Assembly: GCF_020360975.1 (NCBI RefSeq)
Contig: NW_025408676.1
Location: 1,612,001 to 1,676,000, forward strand
DNA from: Hirsutella rhossiliensis
Taxonomy: Eukaryota > Ascomycota > Sordariomycetes > Hypocreales > Ophiocordycipitaceae
DNA length: 64,000 bases
Reading direction: 5' to 3'
In this document: positions 24,354-34,467 of the stretch, in pieces
Numbering within the stretch: the stretch's first letter is position 1
Layout of the letters: the number at the start of each line of letters is the position of its first letter
Made by a program: the position numbers and the translations under genes
The notes under the pieces: model-generated
What the model saw: only the letters and a program-made list of their open reading frames with translations
Database searches by the model: none
What the model was told of the DNA's origin: nothing

Positions 24354-25481
24354 ATGGACTCACATAGCCGGCCAGACGCTCCCGTGCCAGACGTCGCTCC
24401 CGACGTGCAGTCCATCAGGCCGCGGCTTCAGCTGCCGGCGAGTTGCGATCCGCCTTCGGTCAGCTCTGCTACGCGGCAACTCGTATGGATCGTAATGTCA
24501 CCCCCCCTTACTGCTCTCCTCTCCCATGCTCGCTTTTGTCAACGCCGCCCGTTACTCACCATCCGCCGGTTGTGCCTTCGTTAGGTCTTTGGTGGCACCG
24601 GCCACATGGGCCGCTCTCTTGTCAAGTGTGCCCTCTCGCGAGGCGACCTCGTCACCTCAGTTGGCCGTGTGTTTGAAACGAGCCCCGACGACATGTCGAA
24701 CATCCACCAGAACTGCCTCGGCACCCTCTGTGACGTGCGATCCCGTGAGTCTGTTGGTCAGGCTGTCCAGATCACACTCGACCGCTTTCGTCGGATCGAC
24801 GTTGTCGCCAATTGCTCTGGGTACGGCGTCATCGGCGCTTGCGAGGACCAGGATGAGCACGACTTGCGCAATCAGTTCGAGACCAACTTCATGGGGACCC
24901 TTCACGTCATCCACGCCACCCTTCCTTACTTCCGGAGACAGAACTCTGGACGCTACCTCATCTTCAGCTCCACTTCGGGTGCGCTTGGTGTTCCTGGCCT
25001 GGGTCCTTATTGTGCCACCAAATATGCCGTCGAGGGATTGATCGAGGCAATGCTCTACGAAACGGACTCGTTCAACATTAAGGCTACGTTGATCGAACCA
25101 GGTCTCGTCAGGCGCGACGAGCCGGACACAGCCGACAACCCACTGCCGACCTGGGGCCATTTTCTCATCAAGCTCCCCAGCTCGGGCTATTCCCACTCGA
25201 CATCGCCGGCTCTTCACGCAAAGAGAATGGTGCAGTGGCTCGGCGATCGCCAACCCACCAGCGCTGTCAAGTGCGCCGAGCTCGTCTGGCAGCTCGCGCA
25301 CTGCTCATACCCGCCTCTGCGCCTTCTGCTCGGAAGCTACGCCATTGAGAGCATTCGTGATCGCATGCGATCGGTGACGGAGGAACTGGAAGACTGGAAA
25401 CACCTGAACTTCCCATTTACGCCAGACGGCGACAAGGATCACAGCCACCGGGATGACAACAGAATGGACACTCCCGCCTGA
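24354..25481 (+). CDS. Short-chain dehydrogenase/reductase
   Basis: Two exons, 24354-24491 and 24585-25481 (344 aa), with a 93-nt GT...TAG intron. Splicing is needed to restore the nucleotide-binding motif: exon 1 ends RQLVWI and exon 2 begins VFGGTGHMGR, a variant of the classical TGxxxGxG loop. Further SDR marks are the CDVRSRESV adenine-site region, NCSGYG (for NNAGYG), the catalytic SSTSG serines (about 174-176) and YCATK with Tyr188 and Lys192. The following EPGLVRRDEP matches the PG motif. NAD(P)H-dependent oxidoreductase; the substrate cannot be told from sequence. The 46-residue leader before the Rossmann fold is long and Pro-rich; the in-frame ATG at 24267 would extend it further. 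Confidence 0.85.
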
Positions 25482-25888
25482 GTTGTCCTCGGGCGGACGC
25501 CCAGCGCCTTTGAAGAAATGCTCACGATTGATTGCATGCATCTTTCGTGTCCAGCAAGCCCCGGCATGTCCCAGTGAGGCCGGCCCTGGCCGCTTCGCGA
25601 CACGGCGCAGCTTCATGCATGGAAGTTAGTTTTCCTCTGGAACTACCCACAACAGTTGCTTGTAAGCCTGTCTTTGATATTCAATTTCAAGTACTACTAA
25701 CCCATGCTCCCCTTAGAGCGCCTCGAACCGCGTATCAATCGATTCCCTCAGAATTGCAATAGCACATGATCCCTTGGCTCTATGGAGTACAGTTGGTCAT
25801 GATAACAGACAATCGTACACCGAAACGCCGGCGCGAGTGAGCTATGAACCCAATGTGTTGCTCCCTCCGTTGAAAACAGCGGCTATAG
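25482..25888. other. Convergent intergenic region
   Basis: About 0.4 kb between the 3' ends of the dehydrogenase and CenH3 genes. Only short incidental ORFs. I see no RNA gene or repeat; it probably holds the two 3' UTRs. Confidence 0.5.
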
Positions 25889-26428
25889 TCATCCCAAGCC
25901 AGCCCAAATGCCCCGAATTCGCCTCGCAAGCTGGATATCTTTTTGCATAACCGTAACTCTTCTCGCGTGGATTGCGCATAATTGAGCGTCCTCGAACAGA
26001 TGGACCATGAATGCCTCGGCAGCTTCTTGTAGGGCCTGAATGGCCTGGCTCTGCCACCGAAACTCCCTCCCCCTGGGCCGGAAATCCATGCCTATCTCGC
26101 GGACCTGACAGGCGCATCAGCGGGCGCTCCATGGCACGGTGACAAGGTGATCTGACCAGGCGCATAAATGGTAGCTTGAGGAGCAGGAGCTTGGTGCCAC
26201 TCTGATATTGCCTGATTTCGCGCAGCGCAACGGTGCCAGGGCGATAGCGTCTCTTGTGCTTTACGGGAATCGGATCGCCGGCTTCGAGGGAGTCACCGTC
26301 AGTTTCCATGAGCCGCGCATCCGATGAACCGGCCGACCGACCAAAGGGACGAACCTACCTTGAACGTCTCTAGGGCGCGCACGCCGAGCCGCCGACGCGA
26401 CGGATGGTTTCCCAGGTTTCGGGGCCAT
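25889..26428 (-). CDS. cenH3: Centromeric histone H3 variant (CenH3/CENP-A)
   Basis: Three exons on the minus strand: 26428-26359, 26281-26157 and 26104-25889, giving 136 aa. Intron 1 (77 nt) is GTAGGT...GAAG with a CTGAC branch 17 nt upstream; intron 2 (52 nt) is GTCAGA...TCAG. The protein has a short basic tail ([20 protein letters not shown]), then GDPIP and [18 protein letters not shown] (alpha-N), [11 protein letters not shown] (alpha-1), [17 protein letters not shown] (alpha-2), a loop containing [18 protein letters not shown], and [10 protein letters not shown] (alpha-3). The divergent tail, the GDP(I/V)P linker and Trp instead of Phe at RWQ separate it from canonical H3. The ATG sits in GCCATGG. 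CenH3 forms the centromeric nucleosome that recruits the inner kinetochore. No single reading frame contains the gene. It shares a 457-bp divergent promoter with the dioxygenase. Confidence 0.95.
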
Positions 26429-26885
26429 GGCGAGCAAGCGAGTGCGATATTATAAACATCAAGCCAGGCCCTGCGCTCGCATTGCGCGGATTGTTCGACG
26501 GAGAGCAGCTATCCAATAGCTGAAGACATGGAATGGTGAGGAGAGGAGCCGGCGTTGGGGTGGAGGAAAGGTGGGAAGCGACTGCTATGCTACCGCGAGA
26601 GATGAAATTGCTATCATGTGTAGAGTAAGTACCCGTTACAAACCGCGACAGAGGCGCGAACGCGTACGCGGGGCACGCGCGTCTTACGGCGTTGCAGGCT
26701 GCTCTGGATTGCCCCCGCCGCCCCCAAAAAAAGGGCTTACTAAACAGCCAGGCAAGGACTGAGCCAGAGGATGGCAAGCGGGGGAAAATACCCCGCCCTC
26801 CGTGGGCAGGTCTTGGTCGCCCACTACCTACGTCGTGCCGGATTCTCAATCACAGGTGACACATTGCTTGGCGCTGCAAGAAACC
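26429..26885. promoter_or_regulatory. CenH3 / acireductone dioxygenase divergent promoter
   Basis: 457 bp between two divergent start codons. The longest overlapping ORF (minus strand, 26370-26849) is a shadow of CenH3 exon 1 and shows no domain. No clear TATA box or factor site recognised. Confidence 0.5.
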
Positions 26886-27582
26886 ATGAAGGCATACATG
26901 TTTGACAACTCTCCGGTAGGCAAACAATTATCCCCTAGACAGCTCACTTATCTCTAGCTTCCTTTAAAACGACGGCGACTAATATAGCCAAGGGTGACCA
27001 GCGTCTCCCTCACGACTCGGGACGCGCTATAAGTGTTAACGAGTTAAATAAGCTTGGGGTGCTATTCTTTTACCTCCCCGAGATGGACGACGTCGATAAG
27101 CTAGCGGCGGAGCGAGGCTATAAGAATCGCGACGAAATTACCGTATCGCCCGCTACGATGGGAGCCGTATACGAGGATAAGGTTAAAACATTCTTCGACG
27201 AGCACCTACACGAGGACGAGGAGATTCGCTATATCCGCGGCGGGCAGGGATACTTCGATATCCGAAGCAAGGAAGATAACTGGATACGCGTTAAGCTTGA
27301 GAAGGACGATCTATTAATTCTGCCGGCGGGCATCTATCACCGTTTTACTACGGATGAATCTAACGTGAGTTATATTCGCCACGGGCTTTGTCCTCTATAT
27401 CCGGCTCTCCTACCGAGCGGCTAGGAACAGCTACATCGGTATTGCCACTAACACTTTGACTGGGGGTCTAGTATGTGCATGCCACGCGGCTTTTTAAAGA
27501 CGAGCCTAAGTGGACAGCCCTAAATCGGTGTCCACAGCTCGATAGTAATACTGTCCGTGATGGCTATGTTAAGCAGCTATGA
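26886..27582 (+). CDS. ADI1: Acireductone dioxygenase (methionine salvage)
   Basis: Three exons, 26886-26915, 26993-27364 and 27472-27582 (170 aa). Introns: 77 nt GTAGGC...CCAAG with a CTAAT branch, and 107 nt GTGAGT...CTAG with CACTAAC. The enzyme oxidises acireductone to 2-keto-4-methylthiobutyrate and formate in the methionine salvage pathway. The cupin metal ligands are intact: EHLHEDEE supplies His81, His83 and Glu87, and PAGIYHRF supplies His126. Exon 1 ([10 protein letters not shown]) joins [10 protein letters not shown], and exon 3 gives [11 protein letters not shown]; both are family hallmarks. Exon 2 is odd: TpA is very frequent and CpA scarce, with CTA, GTA, TTA and ATA codons that neighbouring genes avoid, like a mild RIP imprint mainly at synonymous sites. 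Confidence 0.93.
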
Positions 27583-27827
27583 TTTATGTGTGCCAAAAAC
27601 GACGTTTACGAAAAGGCACAGGAGCCTAGCTTGGACAGTTGCTTGCAAGAGGGTTAATAATAGCTTAGTACGCGCAGTGCAAGATTAGGTACCTTCAAAC
27701 AGCTCCTTATCTTTCCTATGACGTGCCTCGGCTCTTCCAGATAGGACCTTGCGCGATATCGGTGCTAGTCTCGCACCACCGACGGACGAGATATTTTTCA
27801 TGAGTCCAACTGCCCGGCGCATCCCCC
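27583..27827. other. Intergenic region before tRNA synthetase
   Basis: About 245 bp, containing the 3' end of the dioxygenase transcript and the promoter of the tRNA synthetase. A short ORF starting at 27749 is in a different frame from the synthetase and is not supported. Confidence 0.4.
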
Positions 27828-29190
27828 ATGCATCTTGCCAGCAAAGCTCTCCGGCCTCGGGTCGTCTTCTCGGGGATACAGCCCACCGGTGTCCCTCACC
27901 TAGGCAACTATGTTGGCGCGTTGCGGCAATGGGTGCAACTACAGCACCAGCACGACGCTGACACGAGGCTCGTATATTCCATCGTCGATCTCCACGCCAT
28001 CACAATTCCGCAATCACCCGAGAAGCTCAGGAAACAGCGGCGCGAGAGCCTCGCCGCGCTCCTTGCCATCGGTGTCGACCCGGATCGCTGCACCGTCTTC
28101 TACCAGTCCTCCGTCAGTCCCCGTCCCCCGGGCCAGTTGTCCGGCCATGGTCTCACACCCCCGGGCCCTCCTCGTCGTAGGTTCCCGCGCACTCGGAGCT
28201 CATGTGGATCCTCTCTTGCACCGCATCTGTCGGCTACCTGTCGAGAATGACACAGTGGAAAGTAGGGCCGCCCATATGATCGATGCTTGCCCAGCGTCCG
28301 GTACCTATAGACTGAACATGGCCGCAGCAAAAGCTCAATCTGTCGCCGACGTCTCAGCTGGCCGAACGCCCCGTCGGCTCGCGACTCAAATTGGGGCTCT
28401 TTTCTTATCCTGTCCTGCAGGCAGCCGACATTCTCGTTCACAGGTGAGATGTTCTGAGAGTGCCTACCTCGCGACAGACGCCTATCCCGGCTGACTCTTG
28501 CGTCTTCATCCCCTTTCGCTGCGGCTAGAGCTACCCACGTACCCGTTGGCCATGACCAGCAACAACATCTAGAGTTTGCCCGCGAATGCGTTACCAATTT
28601 CAACCATTCGTACGGTCCGCATCTTGTCCATCCCGAGACCATTACCCGTAAGGCTTTTGCTCACCTCCACGCCCGTCTAACAAGCGGGAGCGTCGACGTC
28701 TGGACCTTCCCATTCGCTAACTCCAAAGGTAGCCACGGTGCATCGCATCATGTCTCTCACCGACCCCAAATCAAAAATGTCCAAGTCGGACCAGAGCGAG
28801 CGCTCGCGCATCTTGATCACAGACACGCCAGAGGAAATCCAAGCCAAAGTGGCCTCGGCCCATACTGACTCCTTCCCTGGCATTTCCTACGATGTGGCAG
28901 CTAGACCTGGAATCTCCAATCTGCTCGACATCCTGTCCATCTTTGACACGCAGCGACGCAGTCCAGCCCAGCTTGCCGAGGACTACAGCGATGCCCAGCC
29001 ACGTCAGTTTAAGGCCTTGGTCTCGGACGCCGTCTGCCAGGGCCTGTACGGCATCAGCAGCCGCTACCTGGAGCTTCTCGATACCGACAAAGGAGGCTAC
29101 CTTGACCATGTTGAAGCCGAAGGCACGCGCAAGGCACGCCAAAGCGCTGAGGAGACAATGGAGATTGTGAGGTCTGCCGTGGGCCTCTGA
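27828..29190 (+). CDS. MSW1: Mitochondrial tryptophanyl-tRNA synthetase
   Basis: Five exons: 27828-28112, 28181-28261, 28328-28443, 28529-28647 and 28733-29190 (352 aa), separated by 66-85 nt GT-AG introns. This class I synthetase charges tRNA-Trp. Signature motifs: [20 protein letters not shown] (HIGH equivalent PHLGN, residues 23-27), [56 protein letters not shown], and the KMSKS loop at residues 215-219 ([18 protein letters not shown]). The organellar assignment follows its bacterial type and short length. The predicted N-terminus ([11 protein letters not shown]) is short for a presequence, so a further upstream exon is possible. The last intron must end at GGTAG (28732), not at the earlier AAAG, to keep the frame. 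Confidence 0.92.
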
Positions 29191-29565
29191 TCGCACTGGC
29201 TCCCGGCCCAAGTACAGGGTTGAACCATCATCTACAGCCTCTCTTGTAAATTCTAGAACTCATGTAAAACCGTCATGTACCCGGTACCTTGTGACGCAGC
29301 GGTGTGAACATGAGCTGGCTGGGGAAGGAAGCGTGAGCATTCAGGACATGCAACATATCAACGCGCGGGTTTGACGTAGTCGGCCTTTCACTGCCGCCTT
29401 CAAACTCCTTACTTTTTGCTCACATTAGATGTATGGCTCGCTCGCTCAACTTTATGTTAGGTGCTCGTGAGTCGCTGCGAAGCCGTCTGTCGGGGAGACA
29501 CGAATGCTTGGCCAATGTCCCCATCCCCACTTGGACGCCGCCAAGTCTCGCCGGCTATGTGCACA
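29191..29565. other. Convergent intergenic region
   Basis: About 375 bp between the tRNA synthetase and karyopherin 3' ends. Only incidental short ORFs; no RNA gene or repeat recognised. Confidence 0.5.
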
Positions 29566-32500
29566 TCATGAGACATAGGCAAAATTACTACCCCTGGCAG
29601 AGAGCCAAAAGTCTCGTATGACTTGGTTCGTCGCTCTTGAGCCTCGCAAGCTACGTCCATGGTTCAGCGACGATTCTGCAGAGGTCGGTACAAAGGGCCA
29701 GGACTGAGCTGATGGATGGTACATACCTTACCAACTTCTTCACAAACAGAATCTTCTGCTCTGAACTGACCTTGTCGCTCGGGAATGAAGAATGGCTCAG
29801 TCCAGACTGCAGCCATTCTCTTGCCTTGGGGTGGCGACTGACCAACTTCTTCACCGGCTCGCTCAGCCTGTCCAGCTCACTGCGTGAGGCGTTGCCCCCG
29901 ATGTTTCTCGCCAGGCTCTGTGTCAACGGGGGCCCCAGAGCATCCATGGCGCCTTTGATGGCTTCTTGCGACTCCGGGTTGTCGCTCTGAAGGCCAACAA
30001 AGGTCGTCTTGTAACGAGTCAGAACAAATCGCTCTCCGGCAGCCGAGACTTGGTCGGCGATTGCAAGAAAGCCCAAGTTGCAACGTACCCAGAATTCTGC
30101 GGCGGCGACTTTCGGCAGGGGCTCTTTCCCGTCAAGAACGCGAATAGTAAACATGAAAAGGAACTCGGCTGCGTCCACGGGTTGCAAGCCCAGCACGGTG
30201 GCCGGGGATCTGGACAAGACCCGTGAGACGAACTCGACTCCGTTTTGTGCTAGCTCCGGGTCACGCTCCGGCTCTGTATACAAGTCAGGCTATGTGGTCA
30301 CCCTCAAGGTAGAAACTTTACGGCCATCATACCGGATATCTGCTTGAGCAGGCTGATAACCCAAATAAGCAACGCGCCAAGTATCTTCTGCCGGTCTGGG
30401 CATCCACGAGAATGCATCGAGCTCACAAAGGAACAGCCTGTGCTGACGAGCAGACCTATCCTTGGCGTGTCTCCCGTATGGCTCGTCAAGAAATGTGCCA
30501 CCATTTCTGGGTGGAAAACAAACGGGCCGGGATCGGTTTCTGAGAACCCACAGCGGAGGAGGCTGCAGAGTAGCTCCGTCACCTCTGAGCTTCCGCCAAA
30601 GGTATCCTCGAGCCGTAAGACAAGGCCCATGATTTTTTCATGGAGAGGCACAAGGCCGGCGCTAAGTGTGTACAGTCGACAATGGTCGGCGTCGAGGTCA
30701 ATTGCGGGCTCAGACGGCGACTGGAAGCCTCTCCCGACGTTGACCAGGCCTCGTAATGCTCCCAGACCAACATGCAAAGCGGGAGGCTCGTCGACGAGGT
30801 TTCCAAAGCAGCGCAAGCCTTGACAAGAGATACTACTGCTTGGATCCGTTGCTGCGGCGAGTCCTTGAGCAAGCTCAACATCGCTCTCGATGAGCTCCAG
30901 GATCTCGGCACAGGCAATATGTCGTCGGTCGGTGTCGGGGATAGCCTGTGCAATGCAAGCAATGGCCCCCAGGACCCTTTCGCTGGATAAGCAATCGAGC
31001 CGCTTCCCGCTGAGGAGAGTTTTATATTCATCAAGAAAGCCATCAGTCTCCGTGTGGAGGTGATGCCGGCAAGAAGAGCAGAGTCGCAGTATCGACTTTG
31101 ACGCCGATGCTGCCATGGACTGTTCGCGAAGCATGGCAAACAAGAGACGCAGAGCCGGGGCAAGAAAGTCCACGTTTCTTTCGAAATACTCGGTATACTG
31201 CTCTATGAGTGAGAGGCAGGTTTGCCGTGTACGGGGGTGCACATGGGAGTCGTGGGTTTGGAGAATGGAGAAGAGGGGTGAGGCGAAGACGGAAGTCAGG
31301 GCTTGGTCGAATCTGAGGTCTTCCCTGCCGCAGTCTGCGAGGCCTCCAAGGCAAAATGCAGCCGCCTCGAGCGGAAGCCATGCCGAGCTCGCCAGGGCCG
31401 AGAGAGTCAAGTTTGCAAAGTTCATAGCCAGGCGAGGCCCAACAATGGTATATGCAGCTTGCAGCAAGTCCACCACATCCTTTCGCGCGTCGTGGAACCC
31501 GACACGGTCACTCGAGTCCCACTGGTTGAATTCCTCGGACGGAGGATAGGTGATTTTGTGCCATGCGTTTGAGACTGCCTCGAGCGCGTGGGATATGGCC
31601 GACGGTGCCCATGGAGCCGAAGACGCGTCTTGGTCAAAGTGGACCATGTCAGCCAAGGTTTCTATGAATGTCGACCAAAACTCGATGGCGGAGACAAAGA
31701 TCTTGTCATTTACGACTGGGAAGCCTTCTGCAGCAAGCAGGCCGCAAAGCATGGCCAGAAAACGCTGACTTAGCTCGTCGCTGCTCTGCATGAGCGCCTC
31801 TGCCTTTGCCTCGCCAAAAGCAAGCAGGAGCTGGCCAAACTGCATCGAATCGAACTCGAAGTCGCCTTGCAGCAGCCTACGGTAGCGTTCTTGGGCCCAG
31901 GGGGCCTCGAAAAGGCTAGCCATGTATTCGTAGTGCTTGTGGGTCAGTAGAGACGGACAGTTGGCGAGTATGTCTACAAGCAATTCCGCAGAGCTGTCAA
32001 ACAGCTCCTCAACTGAAAGCGATGCGATGACTGCTTCGGCGAGGGGTTTCAGGGAGTTGACAACAGGGTTATCCCCAGAACTTGCTCGCTGGGCGAACCA
32101 GACCCACGACTGAAGCGAATGTGAGTCGGGAGGGATCGGATAATGGAAAGGACGGAGGCCTAGGGAACAGAATCTGTACCTGGAAACACCGTGTAGAGTC
32201 GCCATGGGTTGCAGGCGTACCATTTGGTACGGTAAAGCTTGTGGCCATGAGAGCCACGGCGTCTGTAACGGTCTGCAATAAAGCATCGTAGAGTCCTCTA
32301 CCGAGGAGTCAGTGAAGCCTCGTCGTCTTCCTGCACTCTTGGATTGCTACTTTGTCTAGGGAGAGACGGGAGAGGTAAGTTGGATCATGGCGTACTTGTT
32401 CGTGTTCAGGTCAATCCTCGAGACGTCTTCCATGACACTGGTGACGACCCATAACGCAGCCTGGAGTTGCCCGGGCTGGAGATTGCCCAAAACGGCAGCG

Positions 32501-33075
32501 GTGTCGACAGTGCCATCAATGGCGTCGAGGCTGTGCGACTGGCGCGACGCAAGACACACAATGAGATGGCGGAGGTAACGCGGCCAAAGCCGGTGAAAGT
32601 GAATGAAGTGCGTTGCAACTGCAGACGAAAGCTTCCTCGAGACAAGTGGACTATAGGCCTGGCTGAGGGCGTCCAGGTACCAGCCAACGAGGTGGACGAG
32701 GAGCTCATTCGCCTCTGCATCGCTGAGCGAAGAGCTTTGCCCGCACGGTTAGTTGTGTCGTCTGCGGCACCGGGCCTCGAGTGGCTGGACATACCTCTCC
32801 TTATTTAATTTGATGATGACGGTGAGGGCACCGAAGAACCTAACCTTTTCGTCAGGCCGCTCCAGAAGCAAGTGGATCATGGACCAAGCCTGAGGCGAGC
32901 CCTGAAACTGCGACAGCGACGCCTGTGTTGCAACAATGACATCTGGATGGTTCCGCTGATAAAGAGAAAATATCAACTTGGGGCAGGTTAGCCACGGGTG
33001 GGCGGCTCTCGTCGTCTAGGCTGCACGAACGGATTCCACCTGATCAAGACTCAATGGTGGCGCCGCGTCTTCCAT
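29566..33075 (-). CDS. Importin-beta family karyopherin (importin-13/Kap122-like)
   Basis: Seven exons on the minus strand: 33075-33031, 32976-32795, 32734-32396, 32297-32180, 32109-30333, 30273-29727 and 29650-29566 (1030 aa). The N-terminus carries an importin-beta N-terminal block: SLDQVESLIFSLYQRNHPDV, SPQAWSMIHLLLERPDEKVR and FFGALTVIIKLNKE. The rest is helical HEAT-repeat sequence, with the conserved piece STRCFQSWVWFAQR. The C-terminus, KKLVSLRGSRATNQVIRDFW then LSARGSNFAYVS, is typical of fungal importin-13/Kap122 orthologues and only appears when the last intron is spliced to GTAG at 29651. Such proteins carry cargo through the nuclear pore under Ran control. Introns 1 and 2 end in AAG. 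The third intron (32298-32395) is the least certain join. Confidence 0.88.
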
Positions 33076-33627
33076 TTTGAGCTGCTGCTTGGCGAATGCT
33101 CATCGTCGCCCACCGTTGGGCCCGTGCTACAGCGGGGAATGTAAAGGTGATGCGATGCGCAGTGCTGCGAGAGTGGAAAGTGTCGGTAATCAGCTCTTGC
33201 GGAGAGGGCGAGATCAGAATTTGGCCTGTTGCTGTGCTGCGGAGAGCATACCTGAGTTTAAGGTGGGGGGGGAGGCACCGAGTGCCTTCAAGGAGCCAAC
33301 ATGGATTTTTAGGCTAAAACACCCAGCTTAGAAAGCAAGATAACATCTTCGTACGAACAAGCAAATAGCTAAAGAGTAGTACACTACATAATAAATTATA
33401 TTCCACCGCTATCCCTTTACCTAGCATAGTCCGAAGCAGCCTTGTTGAACACACTTGACTAAATTACTCCCTGTTTATTAGTGCTTGATGGGGGTGTTGA
33501 GTGGGTGCGGAGAGGCAGAGGAAACGTTATGGGACGAGTGGGCTGTCGCGGCAGGCCTCTCTCCCTCTCTGGTTGGAACGATGAGACAGAAAGTCCACCG
33601 ACTTTGTTAAGGGGACAGGCAGCTCGT
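33076..33627. other. Intergenic region, AT-rich patch
   Basis: About 0.55 kb between the karyopherin start and the uS10m stop, both minus strand. It becomes AT-rich at about 33310-33480. Several short ORFs overlap here but none shows a domain. Confidence 0.45.
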
Positions 33628-34467
33628 CTATTTGCCGCCAGCGGCACCTTGAGGCCGAGAGGAGCCGACAACCTCTTGAAAGCGGCGACTGCTCAGTAGT
33701 CCTTCCACCTCGCGAGCCGTGCCAATATTCTTGGTTTGCCCCAGATGCGACCATGACGACTCCAATTCCTTCAGTTGATCCTGGGGCAGTTCCATGGTCC
33801 GACCCACGCCTGTTTGACCAAACTCCCACATATTTGCTTTCATACCCACGCCGTAGTATTGGTGCTTCCGCAAGTACGCCAGCCACAGCTGCACCGTCTC
33901 GGGATTTCCATCCTTGACCTGAATCATACGCCGTAGTGTTACACGCTCAAAGTTCTCCTGCGCCTTTTTGAAGATGAAATGACTCTTGGGGACTGTCCAT
34001 CTTTCCGTGATTCGCGGTAGCGGGATAGGTCCGTACGCCGGCAAACCAAGGTAATAGGCGGCCCGCAATGCGAAATCGGCGAAGAACTCGAGGGGCTGAA
34101 TACTGAACGATCGCAGCTGCAGGTCGCACGAGGGGATGCCGAACTCGGCCTCGCGTTTCAAAGGCTTGAGATAAATCGCTTGAAGAGAGCGTGGGCGGCG
34201 CGGTGGCTGCGTCCTCTCATTGTTCGCAGAGACGAGCGATGGTTGCCCCGAGTCTTTGTCTCCCGACACGCTGCAGAAATTAGCAGAGGTGCTGGGCAAC
34301 GGCGTCGTCCATTGTGTGCGGAAGGGGACGTACAGCGAGGCCTGGGTCCTCCGCGCTCTCCAGAACGCTCCGACCTGGGCAGTGTTAGCATGGGCGGACG
34401 ATGCACCATGCACCGAGGACAGATGTACCTGGAGTCGTCCCAGGGGCCTTTCTGCAGAGCGAAGCAT
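33628..34467 (-). CDS. RSM10: Mitochondrial ribosomal protein uS10m
   Basis: One open frame of 279 aa, or 261 aa if a 54-nt in-frame intron at 34428-34375 is removed (GTACAT donor, GCTAAC branch, CCCAG acceptor). The S10 fold spans about residues 90-215: LQAIYLKPLKREAEFGIPSC, FADFALRAAYYLGLPAYGPI, PLPRITERWTVPKSHFIFKK, AQENFERVTLRRMIQ. The N-terminus (MLRSAERPLGRLQ) is Arg-rich and the first 85 residues are low in acidic residues, as expected for import into mitochondria. Splicing the optional intron gives a more compact presequence (MLRSAERPLGRLQVGAFWRA). uS10 sits in the head of the small subunit. The C-terminal 60 residues are an extension common in fungal homologues. Confidence 0.9.
   Translation of the reverse strand: MLRSAERPLGRLQVHLSSVHGASSAHANTAQVGAFWRARRTQASLYVPFRTQWTTPLPSTSANFCSVSGDKDSGQPSLVSANNERTQPPRRPRSLQAIYLKPLKREAEFGIPSCDLQLRSFSIQPLEFFADFALRAAYYLGLPAYGPIPLPRITERWTVPKSHFIFKKAQENFERVTLRRMIQVKDGNPETVQLWLAYLRKHQYYGVGMKANMWEFGQTGVGRTMELPQDQLKELESSWSHLGQTKNIGTAREVEGLLSSRRFQEVVGSSRPQGAAGGK

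Noticed and set aside
26370..26849. 159-aa minus-strand ORF
   Set aside because: It overlaps CenH3 exon 1 in another frame, lies mostly in the divergent promoter and shows no domain.
30304..30347. Separate 660-aa protein starting MLYCRPLQTPWLSW at 32286, upstream of an independent 210-aa ORF
   Set aside because: Both are exons of the same karyopherin; the first ~60 codons of the long frame are intron or another frame. Splicing gives STRCFQ|SWVWFAQR and continues through 30333/30273.
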